A DNA stretch of 12,232 nt from Wohlfahrtiimonas sp. (GTDB lineage Bacteria; Pseudomonadota; Gammaproteobacteria; Cardiobacteriales; Wohlfahrtiimonadaceae). Below the pieces are notes generated by a model, which saw only the letters and a program-made list of their open reading frames with translations, was not told the DNA's origin and searched no databases. The DNA is taken from positions 1-12,232 of the forward strand of contig JASLHB010000116.1 of NCBI GenBank assembly GCA_030149965.1, written 5' to 3'. Below are positions 5,878 through 12,232 of the stretch, piece by piece (position 1 is the stretch's first letter; each line of letters begins with the position of its first letter). The position numbers and the translations under genes are program-made.

Positions 5878-7266
5878 ATGAAAATCTTAATTCTAGGCGC
5901 AGGTCAAGTGGGCTCTAACGCCGCAAACATTCTTTCGCAAGAAGCAAAACACGAAGTGACAATTGTCGACGTGAATGCCAATGTTTTAGCAAATTTACAA
6001 GATCGCTATGACATTAGAACTGTTGTGGGTAGTGCTTCTCTTCCTCATGTTCTAGACGAAGCTGGTGCAAAAGATTCTGATATTATCATTGCTGTAACTG
6101 CAAGTGACGAAGTGAATATGATTGCTTGCCAATTGGCACATACATTATTCAATGTCAGATTAAAAATTGCCCGAATTCGCTCTCAATCATATATTGAGTA
6201 TGCCGATATTTTCGGCCATGAATTAGAAAAAGCCTTCAATATTGATGTCATCATCAGTCCAGAAATTCTTGTTAAAGAACGCCTGAAAAATATCATCAAC
6301 TTACCTGGCGCACAACAAGTTTTGCGATTTGATCGTGGCCGAGTACTAATAGTTGCAGCTGAAGCTGAAGAAGGTGGTCGTTTAGTTGGTTCGCCCATCA
6401 AAGATTTACCCAATCATTTACCCAATATCGATGTTCGCATTGTTGCAATATTCCGCGGTGATGAAGTACTAGAACTCACTGGCGAAACAGTTATTTTAGA
6501 AGGCGATGAGGTTTATTATCTTTGCCCACAAAAACATGCAAAATTAGTCATGGCAGAAATTCGTCCTTCTACAAAAATTGCGAAAAAAGTAATGATTGCA
6601 GGCGGTGGCAACATTGGCTATCGTTTAGCTAGCGCCTTAGAAGATGATCTACGTGTAAAAATTATCGAAATTGATAAGAAAAATGCTGCACGCTTAACTT
6701 CTCATTTAAAAAATGCTTTAGTACTGAACGGCGACTGCACAGACGAATCTTTACTATACGAAGAAAATATTGATCAAATTGATGTTTATTGTGCTGTCAC
6801 CGAAGATGAACAAACAAATATCTTATCAAGTATGTTGGCAAAACGTTTAGGTGCAAAACGTGTGATCACATTGATCAACCGAAGCGCATTTGTTGATTTG
6901 GTTGAAAATGAATCCAATATCGATATTGCATTCTCACCACAACAAGTGACTTTGGGCGTATTGTTAACTTACATTCGTAAAGGCGATGTTGTTCAGCTCT
7001 ATTCTCTAGGCACAGGCGATTTAGAAGCCATTGAATTAGTTGCACATGGCACCTTAGAAACATCCAAGATTATCGGGCGAGTTGTTGATGACATTGATTG
7101 GCCTGAAGGCATTACTTTGGCAGGCATCATTCGCAGACAACAAGTTATCGTATCCCACAGAACTTCAGTGATAGAAGAAAATGACCACATGATCTTCTTC
7201 ATTTCAAATAAGCAAAGCATTCCTGATCTGGAATTTCTTTGCCAAATCAAAGGTAATAATAATTAA
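5878..7266 (+). CDS. trkA: Trk potassium uptake regulatory protein TrkA
   Basis: This is the cytoplasmic gating ring of the TrkH/TrkG potassium transporter; it binds NAD(H) and ATP. It contains two RCK units, each a Rossmann RCK-N plus a TrkA-C domain. The nucleotide motifs are GAGQVG near the N-terminus (residues 7-12 from this start) and GGGNIG at about 242-247. Family segments include AVTASDEVNMIACQLAHTLF, ARIRSQSYI and LAKRLGAKRVITLI. From the ATG at 5878 the protein has 462 residues, close to the 458 of Escherichia coli TrkA. An ATG at 5866 would add only MCLY, which homologues lack. Neither start has a visible Shine-Dalgarno. The usual rsmB-trkA pairing is absent and no trkH is present; argG follows 23 bases after the stop. 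Confidence 0.94.
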   Translation: MKILILGAGQVGSNAANILSQEAKHEVTIVDVNANVLANLQDRYDIRTVVGSASLPHVLDEAGAKDSDIIIAVTASDEVNMIACQLAHTLFNVRLKIARIRSQSYIEYADIFGHELEKAFNIDVIISPEILVKERLKNIINLPGAQQVLRFDRGRVLIVAAEAEEGGRLVGSPIKDLPNHLPNIDVRIVAIFRGDEVLELTGETVILEGDEVYYLCPQKHAKLVMAEIRPSTKIAKKVMIAGGGNIGYRLASALEDDLRVKIIEIDKKNAARLTSHLKNALVLNGDCTDESLLYEENIDQIDVYCAVTEDEQTNILSSMLAKRLGAKRVITLINRSAFVDLVENESNIDIAFSPQQVTLGVLLTYIRKGDVVQLYSLGTGDLEAIELVAHGTLETSKIIGRVVDDIDWPEGITLAGIIRRQQVIVSHRTSVIEENDHMIFFISNKQSIPDLEFLCQIKGNNN

Positions 7267-7289
7267 CATGTCAGTAGGAGAATTTATTA

Positions 7290-8498
7290 ATGAGTAAAGT
7301 GAATAAGGTTGTTTTGGCCTATTCTGGTGGCTTAGATACATCTGTAATCTTAAAATGGCTACAAGATGAGTATCAATGTGAAGTTGTAACATTTACAGCT
7401 GATTTAGGCCAAGGTGAAGAAGTTGAACCTGCACGTGCTAAAGCACAAGCAATGGGCGTAAAAGAAATCTATATCGACGATTTGCGCGAAGAATTTGCTC
7501 GTGATTTCATCTTCCCAATGTTCCGTGCAAACACAATCTATGAAGGCGAGTACTTATTAGGTACTTCTATCGCTCGCCCATTGATTGCTAAGCGTTTAAT
7601 TGAAATCGCTAACGAAACAAATGCAGATGCAATCTCTCATGGCGCAACTGGTAAAGGTAATGACCAAGTACGTTTTGAATTAGGCGCTTATGCATTGAAA
7701 CCAGACGTTAAAGTGATCGCACCTTGGCGTGAATGGGATTTAATGTCTCGTGAAAAATTATTGAACTACGCTGAACAAAACAACATCTCGATTGATCGTG
7801 GCGGTAAAAAATCTCCATATTCAATGGATGCAAACTTGTTGCACATTTCTTATGAAGGCTTGGTATTGGAAGATCCATGGACTGAACCAGAAGCTGATAT
7901 GTGGCGCTGGACAGTTTCTCCTGAAGAAGCTCCAAACGAAGCAACTTACATCGAATTAACATTCGAAAAAGGTGACGTTGTAGCAATCGATGGCGTGGCT
8001 AAATCTCCTGCAACAATCATGGAAGAGTTAAACAAAATTGGTGGCGCAAATGGTATCGGCCGTGTTGATATCGTTGAAAACCGTTATGTTGGCATGAAAG
8101 CACGTGGTTGCTACGAAACTCCAGCGGGTACAGTAATTTTGAAAGCTCACCGTGCAATCGAATCTATCACTTTAGATCGTGAAGCAGCGCATTTGAAAGA
8201 TGAAATGATGCCGCGTTATGCATCATTGATCTACAATGGTTACTGGTGGAGCCCAGAGCGTGAAATGTTGCAAGCTGCAATCGACAAATCACAAGAACAC
8301 GTTTCAGGCGTTGTGCGTTTGAAATTATACAAAGGCAACGTGATCGTTGTTGGTCGTAAATCAGATGAATCTTTGTTTGATGAAAGCATCGCAACATTTG
8401 AAGATGATGCTGGCGCATACGATCAGAAAGATGCGAGCGGCTTCATTAAATTAAACGCCTTGCGTTTACGTACTGCTGCTAAACGTAAAGCAAAATAA
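7290..8498 (+). CDS. argG: Argininosuccinate synthase
   Basis: This 402-residue cytoplasmic enzyme joins citrulline and aspartate using ATP to give argininosuccinate, the penultimate step of arginine synthesis. The N-terminal N-type ATP pyrophosphatase P-loop AYSGGLDTS (10-18) is intact. It is followed by TADLGQGEE, the YLLGTSIARPLIAK segment and the SHGATGKGNDQVRFE substrate loop. The C-terminal synthetase/multimerisation domain contains RYVGMKARGCYETPAGT and YNGYWWSPE. The length agrees with the common ~400-residue class; Escherichia coli ArgG is longer, about 447. An AGGAG site at 7276-7280, nine bases before the ATG, fixes the start. It follows trkA closely and may be co-transcribed with it. 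It ends at a strong terminator, and no other arg genes are nearby. Confidence 0.97.
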   Translation: MSKVNKVVLAYSGGLDTSVILKWLQDEYQCEVVTFTADLGQGEEVEPARAKAQAMGVKEIYIDDLREEFARDFIFPMFRANTIYEGEYLLGTSIARPLIAKRLIEIANETNADAISHGATGKGNDQVRFELGAYALKPDVKVIAPWREWDLMSREKLLNYAEQNNISIDRGGKKSPYSMDANLLHISYEGLVLEDPWTEPEADMWRWTVSPEEAPNEATYIELTFEKGDVVAIDGVAKSPATIMEELNKIGGANGIGRVDIVENRYVGMKARGCYETPAGTVILKAHRAIESITLDREAAHLKDEMMPRYASLIYNGYWWSPEREMLQAAIDKSQEHVSGVVRLKLYKGNVIVVGRKSDESLFDESIATFEDDAGAYDQKDASGFIKLNALRLRTAAKRKAK

Positions 8499-8517
8499 TT
8501 GCTGATCATTAGCTTCA

Positions 8518-8543
8518 AAAAAACCTGCTTCGGCAGGTTTTTT
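8518..8543. terminator. Intrinsic terminator of argG with UUCG tetraloop, usable from both sides
   Basis: AAAAAACCTGC (8518-8528) pairs with GCAGGTTTTTT (8533-8543) around a TTCG loop closed by a C-G pair, the very stable cUUCGg form. It lies 19 bases after the argG stop. The A run on the left makes it equally able to stop minus-strand transcripts arriving from lptG. Confidence 0.95.
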
Positions 8544-8618
8544 ATTGATACAAATAATATCCCTATAACTTAAAATCAGAATATCCTATTTATCAATCAC
8601 CATTGATTAGATAAACGC

Positions 8619-8624
8619 TATAAT
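8619..8624 (+). promoter_or_regulatory. Candidate -10 box for the small membrane ORF
   Basis: A perfect TATAAT lies 32 bases before the ATG of the 86-residue ORF and downstream of the argG terminator, which implies separate transcription. The only good -35-like hexamer (TTGATT, 8603-8608) is just 10 bases away, too close. At 17 bases the sequence is poor, so the promoter is uncertain. Confidence 0.35.
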
Positions 8625-8656
8625 ATGTAAAATTATGAATATTTTGGAATAATCTC

Positions 8657-8917
8657 ATGGATGGCAAGCAAAGAGTGGTAATAGAAGCCTTATTGGTGAT
8701 TTCATCCATTATCAGCATTATGCTGATTTTCTTTCCTAGTGAAACCCCATCTCGCAACCTGCCATTTTTATATATCAACTCTCCATTTTTTCCATATGCT
8801 CGAGTAATTTTTCCAATATTCACCATTCTTTTGTATATACTCAGAAAACAAAATAAAGGTGAACTCACAATTGAACAGAAAATGGCATTATGGAGTGATA
8901 AAAAGCGAGATCAATAA
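8657..8917 (+). CDS. Small two-helix membrane protein of unknown function
   Basis: I do not recognise this 86-residue product. It has a short charged start (MDGKQR), a hydrophobic helix at about 7-26, a loop with prolines (PSETPSRNLPF), and a second hydrophobic stretch at about 45-62 beginning after PFFPYARV. A charged, soluble tail follows (RKQNKGELTIEQKMALWSDKKRDQ). Positive charge after the second helix predicts a hairpin with the tail in the cytoplasm. Support for a real gene: a GGAA-containing ribosome site (8646-8649), a perfect TATAAT upstream, a position between a terminator and the next gene, and membrane-protein composition that is not a shadow of another gene. It stops three bases from the convergent lptG stop. 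A competing minus-strand ORF over the same stretch lacks such support. Confidence 0.6.
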   Translation: MDGKQRVVIEALLVISSIISIMLIFFPSETPSRNLPFLYINSPFFPYARVIFPIFTILLYILRKQNKGELTIEQKMALWSDKKRDQ

Positions 8918-8920
8918 AGA

Positions 8921-9976
8921 TTACTTTGATGCCACAAACTTAAATAATATAAAGGCAATCAGTAGCGCCACAATGATTGGCAAAATTGCGCCAACAATTG
9001 GTGGATAATCGAAAATCAGAATGGTATGGCTCAATATTCGTGTTGCAAGGTAGATCACTAAGCCAATCATAATTCCCAAGAATATTCTCATACCTAAGTT
9101 GCCTTGGCGGTTTTGTGAGAAAATCAATGGTGCAACAATTACGAGCATCACAAAATTCATCAGCGGACTAAAAATTTTTGTCCAAAATGCCAATCCATAT
9201 TCTGCGCTATCTAATCCATTATTTTCCATATAACGAATAAAGCGCCATAAATTTTTAATGGATAAATTTTCAGGCTTGGCAATCAATGCATCCAAAATTC
9301 TCTGATCAATGAGGTTTGGAAATACCGCTTTTGCTTCAGATGAACGAGTGATGATATTTTCACCAAAAGTTGTGGTTGTCACATCCGTCATCACCCAATC
9401 TTTACGACTTAAACTAGCATTGGGCGCTTGAATAATATTTTTGATGGTCTGATCTTTGATATCAAACATTGTAATATTTTTCAGGTTGCCATTATGAATA
9501 ACCGCAACATTTAGAATTTCTAAATTAGAAATAGCCCAAAAACCATCCTGAACAACTGCCTTATTATTTTGTTTATTCTGATAAATTTCAGCTTGCACCG
9601 ATGTTTTTGGAATCACACTTTCGCTTAAAAATACTGAAACTATACTCATAATAATGACAGTAAATATCGCACCACGAAGAATACGGAATTTACTTAAACT
9701 CGCAGCACGCATCACTGTTAATTCATTAGTAGAAGCCAATTGCCCCAAGCCTATCAAAATCCCTAACAATAAACCCATTGGTATCATTCGATTCAAACGA
9801 ACAGGTAAATCATACAACAAATACAGCAAAACATCAGAAACTTGATAATTATCCTGACCAACATCGCCCAATTCATTTAAAAATGTAAAAAATGTTTCAA
9901 TGATTGATAACAATACCAAGCTACCAATCACCGTGATGAATGTTGTCCATAAAATATAGCGATCAATTTTTATCAT
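8921..9976 (-). CDS. lptG: LPS export system permease LptG
   Basis: LptG pairs with LptF in the inner membrane, over the LptB ATPase dimer, to extract lipopolysaccharide and pass it to LptC/LptA. The 351-residue product shows the family plan: an N-terminal DRYILWTTFITVIGSL helix, two more helices within the first ~110 residues including RMIPMGLLLGILIGLGQLASTNELTVMRAASLS, then a periplasmic beta-jellyroll domain (about 125-265). Three C-terminal helices follow, starting at FWTKIFSPLMNFVMLVIVAPL and ending near the C-terminus. The SELxVM-type coupling region is present as NELTVMRA. Length is close to Escherichia coli LptG (360). It starts two bases after the lptF stop, so the pair is co-translated. 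Its 3' end nearly touches the convergent small ORF, with no hairpin between. Confidence 0.93.
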   Translation of the reverse strand: MIKIDRYILWTTFITVIGSLVLLSIIETFFTFLNELGDVGQDNYQVSDVLLYLLYDLPVRLNRMIPMGLLLGILIGLGQLASTNELTVMRAASLSKFRILRGAIFTVIIMSIVSVFLSESVIPKTSVQAEIYQNKQNNKAVVQDGFWAISNLEILNVAVIHNGNLKNITMFDIKDQTIKNIIQAPNASLSRKDWVMTDVTTTTFGENIITRSSEAKAVFPNLIDQRILDALIAKPENLSIKNLWRFIRYMENNGLDSAEYGLAFWTKIFSPLMNFVMLVIVAPLIFSQNRQGNLGMRIFLGIMIGLVIYLATRILSHTILIFDYPPIVGAILPIIVALLIAFILFKFVASK

Positions 9977-9978
9977 AA

Positions 9979-11043
9979 TTACATCCGCTTACTGAATCGA
10001 TAAGCAATCACAACCGCTAGCATTAACATCACAACATGCACCCACCATAAGCCTAACCAATATGGTGTAATTCCTTTTCTCATCCATGTTTGGGCAAGAT
10101 TTAATAAGTTAAAGTAGATAACATAAATAAAAATCGCTGCCAATAAGTTACCAAAGCGCCCTTGTCTTGGCCCTGAATGTGCCAATGCAGGAATCATTAA
10201 TACAATAATTAACAAACTAATTGCAGAGGATAATCGTCTTTCAAATTCCCGTTGATATAGAACATTGCCAAAATTGCTTGTGATCTCAGCTGTTGAAAAC
10301 GCTGCCATTTTTGGAATAACTTGTTCACTATTACTATCTAAACGCAAAATAATTTCTTGGTAATTCAGACGATCTATCGCACCATTCTTTGCGAAAGTAT
10401 AACGATTACCATCATTCAATACTAAAAATCTAACACCCGATTGCGGATCAACTTCTTGTCGACCCGTTTTTGCCAATGTCACAGCATATTCACCCTCGTT
10501 ACCGAGCGTTTTTATAAATACGTCTTTGATTTCTTGTTGATTGTCAGAAATTTCACGCGCATATACTATATTTTTACCGCGAGATAGCTCTTTAAAAGTT
10601 CCAGCTTTAACGATTGTTAACTGAGCCTCTGCTCTTGCTTGTTGCTGAATATCATGAAACCGCAACGAAAAATGTGGAATCAAGAAAAAATTCAGCAATA
10701 ATAAAATCGCTGCAAATGGTAGCGCCATTTGTAATAACAATCGATACAGCGTTGTAAGCGGCATTCCAAGCGCAAACATTGCGGTCATTTCTGAGTCTTT
10801 ATACAATCGCCCAAATGCAGCAATAGATGCCAATAAGAAACTTAAAGGCACTAATTCTGCAACAAATCGTAAAATCTGTATCCCAATCATCGATAAAATA
10901 ACATTGGGAGAAATTCCGCCATTGATCACTTCAGTTAGCAACAACGCTAAACGCTGTACCAGCAAAATTGCCAATAACACAATGAGCGTTGCACTGAAGG
11001 TAAATAATATCTCTTTAGAAATATAATGGCGGATAATGCGCAT
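9979..11043 (-). CDS. lptF: LPS export system permease LptF
   Basis: LptF is the partner of LptG in the LptB2FG lipopolysaccharide extractor. The 354-residue protein begins MRIIRHYISKEILFTFSAT, typical for LptF. It has three N-terminal helices and the coupling segment GRLYKDSEMTAMFALGMP, then a periplasmic jellyroll domain (about 125-260, with REISDNQQEIKDVFI and GVRFLVLNDGNRY). Three C-terminal helices include RRLSSAISLLIIVLMIPALAHS and a SGPRQGRFGNLL loop. I chose the ATG (complement of 11041-11043). A TTG at 11044-11046, abutting the tgt stop, would add one residue, but the AAGGG ribosome site (complement of 11052-11056) is better spaced, at eight bases, for the ATG. The gene follows tgt by three bases. 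Confidence 0.93.
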   Translation of the reverse strand: MRIIRHYISKEILFTFSATLIVLLAILLVQRLALLLTEVINGGISPNVILSMIGIQILRFVAELVPLSFLLASIAAFGRLYKDSEMTAMFALGMPLTTLYRLLLQMALPFAAILLLLNFFLIPHFSLRFHDIQQQARAEAQLTIVKAGTFKELSRGKNIVYAREISDNQQEIKDVFIKTLGNEGEYAVTLAKTGRQEVDPQSGVRFLVLNDGNRYTFAKNGAIDRLNYQEIILRLDSNSEQVIPKMAAFSTAEITSNFGNVLYQREFERRLSSAISLLIIVLMIPALAHSGPRQGRFGNLLAAIFIYVIYFNLLNLAQTWMRKGITPYWLGLWWVHVVMLMLAVVIAYRFSKRM

Positions 11044-11046
11044 CAA

Positions 11047-12156
11047 TTAAGCCCTTGAAATCGTTTGACGATCACTATAGAACTTGCGTTTAAACTCTTG
11101 GAATTTACCTGCATCTAAACTATCACGAACTTCTTGCATCAATTGTAAATAATAATGAATATTGTGAATGCTATTTAAATGTGCACCCAAAATTTCTTTT
11201 GTTTTATCTAAATGGCGTAAATAGCTGCGTGAGAAGTTTTGACATGTATAACAAGTACAGCTTGGATCTACTGGATTTGTATCGAATTTATATTTCTCGT
11301 TACGAATACGTACATCACCAAAACGTGTAAATAAATGGCCATTACGAGCATTACGTGTTGGCATTACGCAGTCAAACATATCAATACCGCGTTCAACGCC
11401 TTCCACTAAATCTTCTGGCTTACCAACGCCCATTAAATAACGTGGTTTATCAGCACGCATTTGCGGTGTTAAATGTTCCAAAATACGATGGCGCTCTTCC
11501 ATTGGCTCACCAACAGCCAAGCCGCCCACAGCATAACCATGGAAATCAATGTCCATCAATGCTTCAACAGAGCGAGTACGTAATTCTTCGTGCATTCCGC
11601 CTTGAATAATACCAAACAATGCATTTGGATTACCTTCAAACGCATCTTTAGAACGCTTCGCCCAACGCATGGACATTTCCATTGATTTACGAGCAGTTTC
11701 AAAATCAGCAGGATATGGCGTACATTCATCGAATGCCATCACAATATCAGAACCTAATCGACGTTGAATTTCCATCGATGTTTCAGGATCTAAGAAGCAT
11801 TTACTACCATCAAATGGCGATCTAAATGTAACGCCTTCTTCTGTGATTTTACGCAATTCTGCCAATGAGAATACTTGAAAACCACCTGAATCCGTTAGGA
11901 TTGGTTTATCCCATTTCATGAAATCATGCAAATCACCATGTGCATTGATCACATCCAAACCTGGGCGCAACCATAAATGGAATGTATTGCCCAAAATGAT
12001 CTGAGCATTGGCTTCTAATAAATTCTTTGGCGTTAAGCCTTTAACAGTGGCAATTGTGCCTACTGGCATAAAGATTGGCGTTTCTACAACGCCTCTTTCA
12101 AATGTCAATCGACCACGGCGAGCATTGCCATCTGTCGATAATAATGAAAATTTCAT
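11047..12156 (-). CDS. tgt: Queuine/preQ1 tRNA-ribosyltransferase (TGT)
   Basis: This 369-residue TIM-barrel enzyme should swap guanine 34 of tRNAs with GUN anticodons for the queuosine precursor preQ1. Visible landmarks are TDSGGFQVFSL (88-98, with the general-base Asp89) and FDECTPYP (142-149). FGIIQGG (181-187) and YAVGGLAVGEP (208-218) bind substrate. The nucleophile region FDCVMPTRNARNG (261-273) has Asp262, and the zinc site is Cys300, Cys302, Cys305 and His331. The numbering runs about two behind Escherichia coli Tgt throughout, so there are no internal losses. A TAGGAC ribosome site lies about eleven bases before the ATG. It heads a tgt-lptF-lptG operon, whereas in many proteobacteria tgt sits between queA and yajC-secDF. 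Confidence 0.97.
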   Translation of the reverse strand: MKFSLLSTDGNARRGRLTFERGVVETPIFMPVGTIATVKGLTPKNLLEANAQIILGNTFHLWLRPGLDVINAHGDLHDFMKWDKPILTDSGGFQVFSLAELRKITEEGVTFRSPFDGSKCFLDPETSMEIQRRLGSDIVMAFDECTPYPADFETARKSMEMSMRWAKRSKDAFEGNPNALFGIIQGGMHEELRTRSVEALMDIDFHGYAVGGLAVGEPMEERHRILEHLTPQMRADKPRYLMGVGKPEDLVEGVERGIDMFDCVMPTRNARNGHLFTRFGDVRIRNEKYKFDTNPVDPSCTCYTCQNFSRSYLRHLDKTKEILGAHLNSIHNIHYYLQLMQEVRDSLDAGKFQEFKRKFYSDRQTISRA

Positions 12157-12188
12157 GAATTCTAATGTCCTAATCTACAATAGGAATA

Positions 12189-12216
12189 AATATAAACCGT
12201 GGATTTTAACCTTTAA
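12189..12216 (-). promoter_or_regulatory. Possible promoter of the tgt-lptF-lptG operon
   Basis: On the minus strand TTAAAG (complement of 12211-12216) and TATATT (complement of 12189-12194, five of six bases of the -10) are separated by 16 bases. Transcription would begin about 25 bases before the tgt ATG. The -35 match is only three of six, and the window ends shortly beyond, so an upstream gene or promoter cannot be excluded. Confidence 0.3.
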
Positions 12217-12232
12217 TCCTGATTTTTTCAGA

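Noticed and set aside
8593..8868. Minus-strand 91-residue ORF overlapping the small membrane ORF
   Set aside because: It has no ribosome site or promoter I can see, its product has no coherent topology or family motif, and it is the complement of the better-supported plus-strand gene.
12217..12231. Inverted repeat CTGA-TTTTT-TCAG at the right edge
   Set aside because: The stem is only four base pairs, which is too weak for a terminator or operator and expected by chance in AT-rich DNA.

Overview
This window is an ordinary chromosomal housekeeping region of an AT-rich gammaproteobacterium. The lineage call rests on a YhcB/ZapG-type division protein, the LptF/LptG lipopolysaccharide exporter pair, a TrkA potassium-channel regulator and a proteobacterial TrmJ. 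By eye the base composition is clearly below 45% GC. A Cardiobacteriales-like genus would fit, but that is only a guess. I see no mobile elements, RNA genes or CRISPR.

Layout, left to right. Positions 1-140 hold the 5' end of inorganic pyrophosphatase (ppa, minus strand), divergent from thiamine pyrophosphokinase (thiN, 227-853). Next comes a compact molybdate ABC importer operon, modA-modB-modC (923-3004). Its promoter overlaps a dyad that closely resembles the ModE operator. A fluoride channel gene (crcB) follows, then an overlapping trmJ-cysE pair (tRNA 2'-O-methylation and O-acetylserine synthesis). A strong symmetrical hairpin at 5014-5043 separates cysE from the convergent yhcB/zapG gene. 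The yhcB product carries an unusual C-terminal half made of nine 11-residue repeats. A 191-bp divergent promoter region separates yhcB from trkA, which has a good sigma-70-type promoter but no visible Shine-Dalgarno. argG follows and ends at a classic UUCG-loop terminator (8518-8543). A small two-helix membrane protein gene (8657-8917) then converges on a minus-strand tgt-lptF-lptG operon (12156 down to 8921), which runs to the right edge. No gene-free stretch exceeds 300 bases; the largest gaps are 5675-5865 and 8499-8656.

How the genes work together: modABC supplies molybdate for molybdopterin enzymes, and ModE-like repression is predicted. cysE feeds cysteine synthesis, and argG feeds arginine synthesis. 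trkA gates potassium uptake. lptF and lptG form the inner-membrane part of the LPS extractor, and tgt places queuine/preQ1 in tRNA. There is no obvious multi-gene novel system. The most unusual items are the hendecad-repeat tail on ZapG, the ModE-like operator, the ModC lacking its regulatory domain, and the small membrane ORF lying antisense to the likely lptG 3' UTR.
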